The translations under genes were made by a program, and so were the position numbers. A stretch of 64,000 nt of DNA from Bacteroidota bacterium. GTDB taxonomy: Bacteria > Bacteroidota > Bacteroidia > Bacteroidales > UBA10428. The notes beneath the pieces were generated by a model. The model saw only the letters and a program-made list of their open reading frames with translations, was not told where the DNA came from and did not search any database. Of the stretch, positions 33,328 through 42,888 are shown piece after piece (position 1 is the first letter of the stretch; every line of letters begins with the position of its first letter). The stretch covers positions 111,166-175,165 of the forward strand of contig QKEH01000008.1 in NCBI GenBank assembly GCA_003252385.1, written 5' to 3'.

Positions 33328-35460
33328 TTATTCATTCCGTTTGAAATTTTCTATTTCGCTGCTTATATACCCTTTAAATAGTTTCGAAATGGATTTTGTT
33401 TCTCCCAGAATGGTAAGAATGTCGTTAGCCTGCAACGTAGTAGAACCATTGGGGGCAAAGGTTTTATTGTTCCTCTCGATTAAAGCCACCAGAACATCTT
33501 TTGGCAATTGAATATCTTTAAGTTGATGACCGATCATGGCTCCCTGCGCGGTTCCATCCAGCAGCTTAATACTTACAAAACGTTCGTTTTGCAACATGTA
33601 CTCTTTTATCTGCCGATGGCTGCCCATATTCAGCAAGGTATCTACAATATACTCTCTTTCCAGAATATCAATCAGCCTCGACAACATACGCAGTTGCTGT
33701 TTCGGATTTTCATCGGAATTCATCAGAAAGGCAAAGATGTGAAATGGAGCTTTATCGGTCTGATCCTGAAGAGGCAGCTTTACCTGAACTGCCGTTTTGG
33801 AAACCACCAGCTGCATCGAAGGTTGTAAGGCGCCTTTGCATTTGGCATGAAAAACCAGCACTCCGGGTAATGCAATGATGGATTCATCGGGTAAGGTGTG
33901 GACAAACTTTTGCTTAATGGTATCTTTGTTCTCCTGCAATTCGGCAGCAAAATAACCCGAAATTTTATCAGTAATTTCAGCAAATCCGGTTGCGTTGCGT
34001 AACAGGTGGATTCTGGACTTTATGACCGTTTCATCAAAGGGATCCCCTTCCCGTAATCCTTTTTCTTTCAGAATGGTCATTAATTCATCTTCCAGCTCAT
34101 CGTACTGGTGTTTTCCCAAAATGGCAAACCAATGAAATATGGCTCCTTCGCGCTTCACCTTTCCTCGGGAATGAAAACGAAACCAAAGCAAGCCCATAAC
34201 CACCACCGCTGTGGTGAACAGTATGGGCATCCATCCCAGGTAAATAATAAGCACAAACGAAATAAGGATACCTGCAATTTGCATCCAGGGATAAAGTGGC
34301 GACAGGTAACCAGGATCGTAAGATTCTATTTTACTGTTCCGAAAAACAATTACCGAAAAATTGATAAACATAAAAACGAGCAACTGAAACGTACTGGCCA
34401 GTTTCACTATACCTTCTTCGGACAGGAGCAAGATGAACAGTATAATGATGCCGGTAGTCAGCAAAATGGCTGTTACCGGAGTGCCTTTCCCGCCAATTCT
34501 GGACAATACAGCCGGAAGCAGTTTATCCCTGCCCATGGCAAAAGGGTATCGCGATGCGGCTAACAGTCCGGCATTTCCGGTAGAAGCGAATGCCGCAAGA
34601 GCGGCTATGGCCATTAACCAAACTCCGGTATTAGCAGGCAACCATTTAAAAAGTTCGGAAGCCGCCACCGCAGCCGGAGCCATTTCTTTGCTAAACTGCG
34701 ACGGGTCAATAACAGCTACCATAATAAAGACCCCCAAACCATAAATGAGCCCGGTAACAATCAGGGATAAAATCATTCCCAGGGGAATATTTCGTTCCGG
34801 GTTTTTTATCTCCTCGGCCACACTGGCAATTTGGGTTAGCCCCAGGTAGGATACAAAAACAAAACCGGCAGTTACAAACAAACCACGCACCCCATGCGAA
34901 AGGAAAGGAGCAAATTGATGGTCAAAAGACTCCTGGGTCAAGGTATTTTGAAAAAAAAGAGAATGCAAGCCATCTACAATAAAGGTGATTAGGATAAGTA
35001 ACAGGCAGATGACAAAAACCTTCTGGAAAGCCGATGTTTTTTTAGACCCCACCAGGTTTAAAACCATAAAAAAAAGAGTAGCAATGAGAGCCACAGTTTT
35101 GGTAGGCACCTCCCAGAAAATAGCCGCATACGCTCCAATACCGATGATCGCAAAGGTAGTTTTCAGGATCAATGCAAAATAGCTTCCCAATCCCCCAATA
35201 GTACCAATAACCGGCCCAAGGCTCCGATCCAGGAAAAAGTAGGCTCCCCCCGAGCGGGGCAGCGCGGTAGCTATTTCGGCCATACTAAACATGGCTGGCA
35301 ACATTAACACCCCGGAAAGTATGTATGCCAAGAATACCGATGCCCCCGTATAATGGGATGCGATACCCGGCAATAAAAAGAAACCCGAGCTGAACATCGC
35401 TCCTGTGCTGATGGCAAATACATCAAACAGCCCTAACTCCTTTTTTAATTTTATTTTCAT
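33328..35460 (-). CDS. APC-family amino acid permease fused to EIIA-like and TrkA-C-like domains
   Basis: A 710-residue protein started at the ATG at 35460 (MKIKLKKELGLFDVFAISTG); upstream codons lack family similarity. Residues ~10-425 are a 12-helix amino acid-polyamine-organocation transporter with the typical FSSGFFLLPGIASHY and ARSGGAYFFLDRSLG-like segments. From ~460 to ~625 a soluble region resembles PTS EIIA/PtsN-type domains (TLPDESIIALPGVLVFHAKCKGAL, FHIFAFLMNSDENPKQQLRMLSRL). The C-terminal ~80 residues (GAMIGHQLKDIQLPKDVLVALIERNNKTFAPNGSTTLQANDILTILG) are a TrkA-C (RCK-C) ligand-binding domain. Similar three-part permeases occur in Bacteroidota. The substrate is unknown; soluble domains suggest regulation by a small ligand or phosphorylation state. 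Confidence 0.82.
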   Translation of the reverse strand: MKIKLKKELGLFDVFAISTGAMFSSGFFLLPGIASHYTGASVFLAYILSGVLMLPAMFSMAEIATALPRSGGAYFFLDRSLGPVIGTIGGLGSYFALILKTTFAIIGIGAYAAIFWEVPTKTVALIATLFFMVLNLVGSKKTSAFQKVFVICLLLILITFIVDGLHSLFFQNTLTQESFDHQFAPFLSHGVRGLFVTAGFVFVSYLGLTQIASVAEEIKNPERNIPLGMILSLIVTGLIYGLGVFIMVAVIDPSQFSKEMAPAAVAASELFKWLPANTGVWLMAIAALAAFASTGNAGLLAASRYPFAMGRDKLLPAVLSRIGGKGTPVTAILLTTGIIILFILLLSEEGIVKLASTFQLLVFMFINFSVIVFRNSKIESYDPGYLSPLYPWMQIAGILISFVLIIYLGWMPILFTTAVVVMGLLWFRFHSRGKVKREGAIFHWFAILGKHQYDELEDELMTILKEKGLREGDPFDETVIKSRIHLLRNATGFAEITDKISGYFAAELQENKDTIKQKFVHTLPDESIIALPGVLVFHAKCKGALQPSMQLVVSKTAVQVKLPLQDQTDKAPFHIFAFLMNSDENPKQQLRMLSRLIDILEREYIVDTLLNMGSHRQIKEYMLQNERFVSIKLLDGTAQGAMIGHQLKDIQLPKDVLVALIERNNKTFAPNGSTTLQANDILTILGETKSISKLFKGYISSEIENFKRNE

Positions 35461-36401
35461 GGCCACCGATTTGAGACGGATTCTTCTATCCGAGAACGGC
35501 CGAGAAGTTAAGAAAAAAACAGATTGGCCAGAAAGAAACTTAGCATTACGGATTGGTTTTGCCAAAATTTGACCCAAAAAAACGAGTTATTGATAATCTT
35601 GCTTTATCGATTGCGGCGTCTGATCGGCCTTCACAAAACGCACCATTTTCGTCCTTATTTCCCTGTTTCACGATGTACAAATACCTCATTTGCTCCAAGA
35701 TCTGTTGACGTATTGCCCTATGAGTGACATCTATATAGCTAACCGAAAGTTAGTTTTACTAATTGATCGTAAGTTTTAGGTCTACAGCACCCTTGATCAG
35801 TTTTGTAGGCTTTGGTACAAGGATCGATAATCCTTTTGGAAACTAAATCAAGAATTTGCTTATTTCTGGTTTGTTGGTATTTTTGTCCCACATGAAGAAT
35901 TCCATACTATTTGCATTTTTTCGCCGAAACAAACATATTAGATTCTCCAGGCCTTTGAATATTCAGACTTCCTGATGAATGTGCATGACATTCAAATATC
36001 CGGAGAAAAGTTCATGAATCCTTATTAGGATCTCATAATGGAGTATAAAGCCGGACTAAAATCAGTTGAAGAGTTTATAGGATTATTTGAGAAGGTTTAT
36101 CCGAAGATATCGGAAAAGGAAAACAAAAGTACTTCTGAGGATGCGATTTTAGGTGCTTTTCTTGAGATCAACCCATATATTCATATTCACGAAAATTGCC
36201 GTCCTATAAGAAGAGTTTCAGTACTAGGTTGCTTTCTGGGGATTAGGTGGTAATTAGGATAATATGGAAGCGCATGAAGGTAAAGAAGCGACTAAAAATT
36301 ATGGTACTCTGGCAATAGGTATTCTAACCACCAATTGCCAATTTTGCAGGCTCACTTACTATTCGAATTTATTGAAATTAATGATCAAATATTACTTACA
36401 G
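35461..36401. other. Long AT-rich gap before the GH86 gene
   Basis: About 940 bp between divergent genes with no gene that I can support. A 71-codon open frame at 36038-36253 begins after an in-frame stop at about 36027. Its protein (MEYKAGLKSVEEFIGLFEKVYPKISEKENKS) is helical and charged at the start, but I cannot link it to any family. It may be a relic. The stretch probably contains the promoter of the secreted enzyme, but no strong -33/-7 pair is evident. Confidence 0.4.
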
Positions 36402-39400
36402 ATGAATCCTAAACAATTGCTAATTACGTGCCTTACCCTGGCAACTGCTCTGCTGCCGGTTAAGGCACAGGTTAACATCGATGTTAACCTAAACCTGAAA
36501 CACTCCGTGAACGGAGTATCCGACTTTGGCCGGGAACGGCACATGACCATCCACTCCAGTTTAACCGAAGGCGACTGGACCGGGCATGAAGATATGCTCG
36601 ACTACCTGATCAATGACCTGGATGTGTATTTCGGCCGCGAAACCGGTTCTGCTACCTGGAAGATGCAATATGTCGAAGAAGATCCTAACCACGCGGGCTG
36701 GCCCTACGAAGCCCAAATGATCCGCCACGGTTATGGCTTGCGGCAATGGTACGCGTCTGACGACTATGCCGACCGCCGCCCATACGAAAGCAAATCGAAC
36801 ATGATTATGGGGATCAACGACTTCTCACCCATGTACTCTAACATTTCCTGGTTTGCTACCTTTGGTAAAGGTGCCGGTGGCTGGTCCGTAAAAAATACCG
36901 ATGCGGCAGCCGAATGGGTATCCCTCTACTTAAAACACTACTTTTCGATACACGATGACAGTATTGGCGAACAGCTGCCAAAATACTGGGAATGTTACAA
37001 CGAACCGGACATGAATTGCATGAACATGTCCTTTGGCATGATTGTATCCAGCCTGGAAAAAAACTGGGAATACCATACCCGGGTAGCCCAGGCAATACGT
37101 GAAAAACTAGGTGCCAAAGCTCCTTTAATTGGCGGCATGACCTGGGGACAACTCGACCTTTTCAAGCCCGATGGCATTAACCGGACCGATGGCTCATTTT
37201 GGTATGCGAACTCAAGCGCAACCGCCTGCGCCTTGTACGATGTTATGCTGTCCGGAGTGGGAAGTGGCGTGGCCAACCCCGGAAGAGGCCTGAGCGTTTG
37301 GCCTAAAGCATGGGACAACCGGACCGATTCCTGGTGGCAATGGGATTATATGTACCAGGGTTTTATCGATTTTGCCGGTGCCGACATGGATTTCTACGGA
37401 GTACACATGTACGATTGGCCAAATTCCAATGTAACCACCACGAAAGCCAATACCCGTGCTGGTGGCCATATTGAGGCCATGCTGGATATGTTTGAATGGT
37501 ACGACAACCAGTTATTTGGCAAGACCAAGGACATTGTCATGTCCGAATTTGGTGCGGTAAATGATCAATATATCCTAAGTTTGGCAACCGGAGTACGCGA
37601 CTGGCCCTTTATCAAAGCATTTAACCAAATGCAGATGCAGTTCCTGGAGCGCCCTTCACAAGTAGTGTACAGCATGCCCTTTGCTCCGGTAAAAGCTAAA
37701 TGGGGAGCATCCTTCTCCGGCAACAACGTGGTCCGCTATGGCGGTGCCACCTTAATGGACCCCCTGGGAAGCTGGACCGGCGATGCCAGCACCTGGACCA
37801 TGAACGAACCTACCGGAGGCTGGGGCTGGAGCACCATCATCCACTTCTTCGAATTATGGAAAGATATTGAAGGTACCCGTATCGATACCAAATCGGCGGA
37901 TATCGATGTTCAGGTTGATGCTTATGTCTTAAATAACCATGTGTACCTGATCCTGAACAATACCATTGATGAAGCTCAAACCCTGAACCTAAACTTCTAC
38001 AATACAGGTATCGCAAACACCATAAGCCATGTGGAGCTGCGCCACTTGTACCTGGGCGATGACAATATCCCGAAATATACCAAAACCCAATACACGTCTG
38101 CCCCTACACAGGTATCGTTAAAACCCAACTCCACCATGGTACTGGACTACACCTATGCGAATAACGTGGTCATCAACCAGGAGTCGAAAGAGACCAAATA
38201 CATGTGCGAGCCGCTGGCAGGCAACCTGAAAAATGAACGGGGCACCCAGCTGTGCCATACCGCCTCAAAAACCAATATAACCGCTACCATACCAGGAGTT
38301 CAAAAACCATCGCACGGCGAAGCAGTGATCCGTATTGGCGGGTTCTTTCCCAATCCACTGGACGGGACCACCGGCATGAGAGTGAAAACACTTACTGTAA
38401 ACAACAACCCGGTAATTGCAGCCGCGGACAACTACATAGCCGATACCCGTGGTTACGGCATGGGCAATTATCAGGGTGCCTGGTTTGGCGTTCTCGAACT
38501 GGAATGCCCAATTAATTACCTGGTCAACGGTACCAACACGGTATATTTCGAAAGAATGCAAGGTGCTGAGTTTACCACGGCCATGATCCAGGTATTCGAC
38601 ATGTCAGCTGAACCAGGGCGCTATTCAAGCAGCAGCTCATCATCCAGCTCCAGTTCTTCCAGCAGCTCCAGTTCGTCCTCCAGTTCATCCAGCAGTTCGT
38701 CCAGCAGTTCGTCCAGCTCCAGTAGTTCAAGTAGTTCGAGTAGTTCGAGCAGCTCCAGCAGTTCGAGCAGTTCGAGCAGCTCATCCAGCTCATCCAGCTC
38801 AGGGGGTGGATCAACCCTGGTTATCGAGGCAGAAAGCTTTGTTTCAACCGGAGGTTCCTATAGCGATGGCTTTGTACCTCTGGGAGTTAATAGTACCGGG
38901 ACCAACATCAACTACGTAAATGCCGGCGACTGGGCCGATTATTCGATTAACGTTGCCCAGGCTGGTACCTACTCCATTCAGTACCTGATTTCCACCCCCA
39001 TGGCCAACGCTCAGATCAGCTTTATTCTGGACGGCGCCACCATTTCGGCCGACAATGTAGCAAACAACGGCCAATGGGACAGCTATCAGGCCTTGAATGC
39101 CGCCAATAATGCCACCCTGAGCTCCGGCCCCCATACCGTGCGCCTGCAGGCTACCGGCACCAACGCATGGCAGTGGAACCTGGATAAAACCATCTTAAGC
39201 TATGTAAGTTCCAGTTCGTCCAGCAGTTCATCCAGCTCCAGCTCATCCAGTTCATCGAGCTCCAGCAGCAGCTCTTCGTCTAGTTCCAGCTCGTCCAGCT
39301 CAAGTAGCTCATCCAGTTCCAGTTCGTCCAGCAGCTCGTCCAGTTCCAGTTCCGGAGGTTCATCGAGCTCCAGCAGTAGCTCTTCGTCCAGCTCTAGCAG

Positions 39401-40055
39401 CTCATCCAGTTCCAGTTCCAGTTCCAGCAGCTCATCCAGCTCCAGTTCCGGAGGTTCGTCCAGCTCCAGCAGCTCATCCAGTTCCAGCAGCTCCAGTTCC
39501 GGAGGCTCATCCAGTTCCAGTAGCGGAGGCGGCAGCTCTTTGCAATTTACCAATGTGGGCGAAACCCTTACCCTCGAAGTGGGAGCCACTTTCCAACTAC
39601 ACTACATAGGAGCCTCGGATGTACACTTCACGTCCAACTCCAATTATGTAACGGTGGGCAACGAGTCGGGCTTACTTACCGCCGGAACGTCCCCATCGCA
39701 TGAATTGTATACCCTGGTAACGATACATGCCGATGACGGTTCGAACCAGACCGATCAGGTAAAAGTGTATGTAATTGATTCCGGACAAAACACCGGACTG
39801 GAAGCCCTGTCCCGACTGACCCGGGTAAAACTGTTCCCCAACCCCTCCTCGGAAAAACTGAATATTATCCTGACAGGAACAGTGCATCCGGATGCACAGC
39901 TGGTCTTGTATCATAGTTCGGGCGCTGAAGTGGATCGAATACCAATAGTATCAGAGAATATGCAGCTGCACATCGGCAATTACCCCAATGGGATGTATAT
40001 CCTCAAGGTCATCAATGGCACGGAAGTGATAACCCAACGCTTTATTAAAAACTAG
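36402..40055 (+). CDS. Secreted GH86-type agarase/porphyranase with CBM6, poly-serine linkers and T9SS type A domain
   Basis: A 1217-residue enzyme from the ATG at 36402 (MNPKQLLITC); the Met seven codons upstream is an alternative. The signal peptide ends at about residue 23 (PVKAQ). The catalytic domain (about 25-690) opens with LNLKHSVNGVSDFGRERHMTIHSS, the usual start of glycoside hydrolase family 86 beta-agarases/porphyranases. Probable catalytic glutamates are E201 (WECYNEPD) and E382 (VMSEFG). A 59-residue poly-Ser linker follows, then a CBM6-type module (IEAESFVSTGGSYSDG, NAGDWADYSINV), a 111-codon Ser-rich linker with GGS breaks, a BIG2-like module (LTLEVGATFQLHY), and a type A T9SS sorting domain (LFPNPSSEKLNI). 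It should be exported to act on agar-type algal galactans. No SusC/SusD genes stand beside it. Confidence 0.82.
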   Translation: MNPKQLLITCLTLATALLPVKAQVNIDVNLNLKHSVNGVSDFGRERHMTIHSSLTEGDWTGHEDMLDYLINDLDVYFGRETGSATWKMQYVEEDPNHAGWPYEAQMIRHGYGLRQWYASDDYADRRPYESKSNMIMGINDFSPMYSNISWFATFGKGAGGWSVKNTDAAAEWVSLYLKHYFSIHDDSIGEQLPKYWECYNEPDMNCMNMSFGMIVSSLEKNWEYHTRVAQAIREKLGAKAPLIGGMTWGQLDLFKPDGINRTDGSFWYANSSATACALYDVMLSGVGSGVANPGRGLSVWPKAWDNRTDSWWQWDYMYQGFIDFAGADMDFYGVHMYDWPNSNVTTTKANTRAGGHIEAMLDMFEWYDNQLFGKTKDIVMSEFGAVNDQYILSLATGVRDWPFIKAFNQMQMQFLERPSQVVYSMPFAPVKAKWGASFSGNNVVRYGGATLMDPLGSWTGDASTWTMNEPTGGWGWSTIIHFFELWKDIEGTRIDTKSADIDVQVDAYVLNNHVYLILNNTIDEAQTLNLNFYNTGIANTISHVELRHLYLGDDNIPKYTKTQYTSAPTQVSLKPNSTMVLDYTYANNVVINQESKETKYMCEPLAGNLKNERGTQLCHTASKTNITATIPGVQKPSHGEAVIRIGGFFPNPLDGTTGMRVKTLTVNNNPVIAAADNYIADTRGYGMGNYQGAWFGVLELECPINYLVNGTNTVYFERMQGAEFTTAMIQVFDMSAEPGRYSSSSSSSSSSSSSSSSSSSSSSSSSSSSSSSSSSSSSSSSSSSSSSSSSSSSSSSSSSSGGGSTLVIEAESFVSTGGSYSDGFVPLGVNSTGTNINYVNAGDWADYSINVAQAGTYSIQYLISTPMANAQISFILDGATISADNVANNGQWDSYQALNAANNATLSSGPHTVRLQATGTNAWQWNLDKTILSYVSSSSSSSSSSSSSSSSSSSSSSSSSSSSSSSSSSSSSSSSSSSSSSSSSGGSSSSSSSSSSSSSSSSSSSSSSSSSSSSSSGGSSSSSSSSSSSSSSSGGSSSSSSGGGSSLQFTNVGETLTLEVGATFQLHYIGASDVHFTSNSNYVTVGNESGLLTAGTSPSHELYTLVTIHADDGSNQTDQVKVYVIDSGQNTGLEALSRLTRVKLFPNPSSEKLNIILTGTVHPDAQLVLYHSSGAEVDRIPIVSENMQLHIGNYPNGMYILKVINGTEVITQRFIKN
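38625..38801 (+). repeat. Poly-serine coding tract 1 (59 consecutive Ser codons)
   Basis: An uninterrupted in-frame run of Ser codons (TCC, AGC, TCA, AGT, TCG mixed) between the catalytic domain and the CBM6 module. Local hexamer repeats (AGTTCG, TCCAGC) make it a likely slippage site. It acts as a flexible linker; it is not a separate gene. Confidence 0.95.
39207..39539 (+). repeat. Serine-rich coding tract 2 (111 codons, GGS interruptions)
   Basis: A second Ser-codon run between CBM6 and the BIG2-like module, interrupted by several SGGS units. The spacing of the TCCGGAGG-bearing units suggests amplification of a shorter unit. The acidic minus-strand ORF in the track (39200-39589) is merely its complement. 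Confidence 0.95.
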
Positions 40056-40061
40056 ACCTCC

Positions 40062-40085
40062 GGCTGAATGCGACAACATTCAGCC
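40062..40085 (+). terminator. First hairpin after the GH86 gene
   Basis: Perfect 9-bp stem GGCTGAATG / CATTCAGCC with a 6-base loop, starting 7 bp after the stop. It precedes a stronger hairpin and probably helps end transcription. Confidence 0.55.
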
Positions 40086-40099
40086 AGGCGCAAACGAAC

Positions 40100-40140
40100 A
40101 AAGGGGAGCCTGCCTGCGGCAGGCTCCCCTTTGTGTTTTT
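40100..40140 (+). terminator. Strong rho-independent terminator after the GH86 gene
   Basis: Perfect 15-bp stem (AAAGGGGAGCCTGCC / GGCAGGCTCCCCTTT) with a 3-base loop followed by a T-rich run (GTGTTTTTT). A textbook terminator. The remaining ~235 bp to the permease stop at 40377 show nothing else. Confidence 0.9.
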
Positions 40141-40376
40141 TAAGGGAATCTCCATCGCCAAACGAAATCGTTATGCTATGCGGAAAGTACGCTGCAATAA
40201 TCAGTGCGATTTGCGCTCCGCATGATAGTTCAGTCCTCCATCCCCCTAATGAACAACCAGGATCGCTAAATGAAAGCAAACGGCTCTGGTTTTTATACTC
40301 CTATGGTGCATGTGTTCCGATATAGACAAAAACACAACGCTGGCATGAGATTTTGCTTGCTGCCTTCGTCGCACAC

Positions 40377-42803
40377 TTATTCGTAACATAAACTTTCCAC
40401 CGGGTTTTTCGTGGCGGCTTTCCACGATTGAAAGCTTACTGCCAGAATTGCAATTATCGACACCATCAATCCGGCAGCGACAAATATCCATGAACGAATT
40501 GTAATGTGATAGGCATAGTGCTGCAACCAGCCCGACATAATATACCAGGCTACGGGGCATGCTAAAATCCAAGCTATCAGAATCCATTTAATAAAACGAC
40601 TGTTTACCAATACTAGCAGTTCTCGTACATTTGCACCATTTGTTTTTCGTATACCGATTTCTCTGGTTCGATGAATTAATATAACAGATGAAAAACCCCA
40701 TAGGCCAATACCCGAAATTACCAAGCACAGTATAGAAAACAGATTCAACAGGCGATTAATTAAAATATCTTTTTGATAAGCTTTTTGATATACCTCCGAT
40801 AAAAAACGATACTCAAAAGGGTAGTTTGGAAATACAGTTTTCCAGGATGCCTCAAGTTCCTTAATTTGCTCCGTTCTAACACCAGGAGTCAACTTCACTA
40901 AGCTGGTGCCCTGCCAAATAGGTTTCTGAAAATAGACTGTTGGCTGAATAGGGTGATACAGCGATGCCGAGTTAAAGTCCTTAACTACACCAACCACTGT
41001 TCCACCATGTATGATCCCCTCGAAAATTGGTTGAACGGTAAAATCGATCCCGATAACATCGACAGGTTTCTTAAAACCTAATTTTCGAACGGCCGATTCA
41101 TTTAAAACATATTCCTCATACTTTTGTCCGGATATATAAGTTTTCATGGTTCGCCCTGCCATTATTGGAATATTGAAAAGATCGAAGAACGTTTCATCAG
41201 TTGGTTCTATGGTGAGGGTAAAGTCCGTAAAGCCACCGGGAATAGCTGAAGTTTTAACCCGCCTGGCGTCTTTATTCAGGTACGAAGGTTCCGATAACAC
41301 CGCCGCATACGCCTCAACCTGTGAATTGGACCGAAGCACATTTCCGAGTAATTGTACCTTTTCTTCTTCGCTCCAAAAATTTCGGTACAGTACCAGTATA
41401 TTATCTGCTTTGCCTCCCAGGTTTTTACTGAACATAAATTGATTCTGCCCTCTTACAACCAGACTGGCAACAATTACAAAAATGGCCAAACTGAACTGTA
41501 AAATAATCAGCGGGGTACTAAATCCTCCTGATTTACTCAACAATGCCCGCGATACGGAATTGTTTCGATGAGTTCCAACAACCACCAAATTCTTTAGCAG
41601 TTGATAGGGCAGAATTCCCGTAATGCTGATAAGTACCCACAATATACCGCCCACTATGACCAAACGATTAAACAGTGCTCCTTTATTTTCAAGCGGTATA
41701 ACCAAACCTGTTCGATGTATCAGCACCACTGCCGGATAAATGCAAACTAAAGCCAGACTTATGGCCATAAGTCCTATTACTGTCGACTCCATAAAAGCAA
41801 TAATCAGGTTATGACGGTGTTTTGCCCCAACGAGTTGATTCATCCGAAAACTCACACGGCGTTTTTCGAATAAAACGGTTTGCAGGTTGATGTAGTTGAT
41901 AAGTGCCAATAAAAACAAACCGATAACAATTGAGCTAAACATATAAGTATGCCTGATGTCGCCATTGGGTTCAATTTCACGCTCAATATTCGATTTCAAA
42001 TGAATATCCGTTAAAGGCATGAAATGAATTCCCGTAAGATTCGCTTTTTGATCGGCTGGAACATAGGTTTCAATAAATTCGGGAAGCTTAGTACGTAATC
42101 GGTCAATATCAGCCCCTTGTTTTAAAAGAACATACGTATAGGCCCACTCCATCTTATTCATTCCAACAGGTTCATGGTACGAAACCAGAAAATTCGCATG
42201 AAAATGCGAAGCAAATGGCATGTCCTTATATACTCCGGTTACTGTGTATACTGCTCCTGTGTCGATATACTCCCCATCGAGTTTCAGTGTTTTGCCTAAA
42301 GGAGATTCATTTCCAAAGTACTTGCTACATATACTTTGGGACAGCGCAATGGTATGCGGGTTTTTAAGAGCCTCCCTGCCGTTTCCCAATACAAAATGAA
42401 AATCGAACACATCGAAGAAATTGGGCTTAACGGCAAAACCTTCCTCATTATACACCTCATCAGCCACTGTAACAACAGTATTGTGAGTTGGGGCTATTTC
42501 TACAAGTTGTTCCACTTCGGGAAAATATTCGGGCAGTTCGCGACGCCAAATCTGCCAACAACGGGCAAAGTGCCAGTAGTTGTTATCGCCTTGGCGGCCT
42601 GTCTCAATGGTCATCCGATAAATCCGATCCGATTTGGAATGATAGGTATCATAACTGTACTCATTAAACAACCATGCCGATATCAGCAATATGGTAAGTA
42701 CGGCAAGAAATAGTCCCAGGATGGTTATTAAAGTCGTTTTTCGCTGTTTGATCAAGCTTCGTAACGCTTGCCGGATAAGTTGTTTAAACACAGATTTATT
42801 CAA
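40377..42803 (-). CDS. FtsX/MacB-type ABC permease, fifth of the array (promoter-distal)
   Basis: An 808-residue permease with the two-module plan (TM1 ~20-42; first periplasmic domain with LSQSICSKYFGNESPLGKTL; TM helices ~285-405; second periplasmic domain with VLNESAVRKLGF; final three helices; C-terminus AATKNPVESLCYE, where Cys replaces the usual Arg). It starts with TTG: the codon directly before it is TAA, so no earlier in-frame start is possible, and no in-frame ATG follows early. This is the only non-ATG start among the array, suggesting weak translation. The last gene of the long minus-strand operon. Confidence 0.9.
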   Translation of the reverse strand: MNKSVFKQLIRQALRSLIKQRKTTLITILGLFLAVLTILLISAWLFNEYSYDTYHSKSDRIYRMTIETGRQGDNNYWHFARCWQIWRRELPEYFPEVEQLVEIAPTHNTVVTVADEVYNEEGFAVKPNFFDVFDFHFVLGNGREALKNPHTIALSQSICSKYFGNESPLGKTLKLDGEYIDTGAVYTVTGVYKDMPFASHFHANFLVSYHEPVGMNKMEWAYTYVLLKQGADIDRLRTKLPEFIETYVPADQKANLTGIHFMPLTDIHLKSNIEREIEPNGDIRHTYMFSSIVIGLFLLALINYINLQTVLFEKRRVSFRMNQLVGAKHRHNLIIAFMESTVIGLMAISLALVCIYPAVVLIHRTGLVIPLENKGALFNRLVIVGGILWVLISITGILPYQLLKNLVVVGTHRNNSVSRALLSKSGGFSTPLIILQFSLAIFVIVASLVVRGQNQFMFSKNLGGKADNILVLYRNFWSEEEKVQLLGNVLRSNSQVEAYAAVLSEPSYLNKDARRVKTSAIPGGFTDFTLTIEPTDETFFDLFNIPIMAGRTMKTYISGQKYEEYVLNESAVRKLGFKKPVDVIGIDFTVQPIFEGIIHGGTVVGVVKDFNSASLYHPIQPTVYFQKPIWQGTSLVKLTPGVRTEQIKELEASWKTVFPNYPFEYRFLSEVYQKAYQKDILINRLLNLFSILCLVISGIGLWGFSSVILIHRTREIGIRKTNGANVRELLVLVNSRFIKWILIAWILACPVAWYIMSGWLQHYAYHITIRSWIFVAAGLMVSIIAILAVSFQSWKAATKNPVESLCYE

Positions 42804-42888
42804 TTAGCAATTTGTATCGGGTAATGAACAATAAAGAAAATACTTTATGTTTACGTACGTCTTTTCAATCATTGCTTGTGGTTAACTC

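Noticed and set aside
36038-36253. 71-residue plus-strand ORF in the gap before the GH86 gene
   Set aside because: Charged helical start but no recognisable family, and an in-frame stop just upstream; could be a relic. Not enough support for a gene call.
38625-39539. Possible CRISPR-like or satellite array
   Set aside because: The repeats are in-frame serine codons of a protein linker without spacers.
39200-39589. 129-residue acidic, Leu/Glu-rich minus-strand ORF
   Set aside because: It is the complement of the serine-codon tract in the GH86 gene, so its composition is an artefact.
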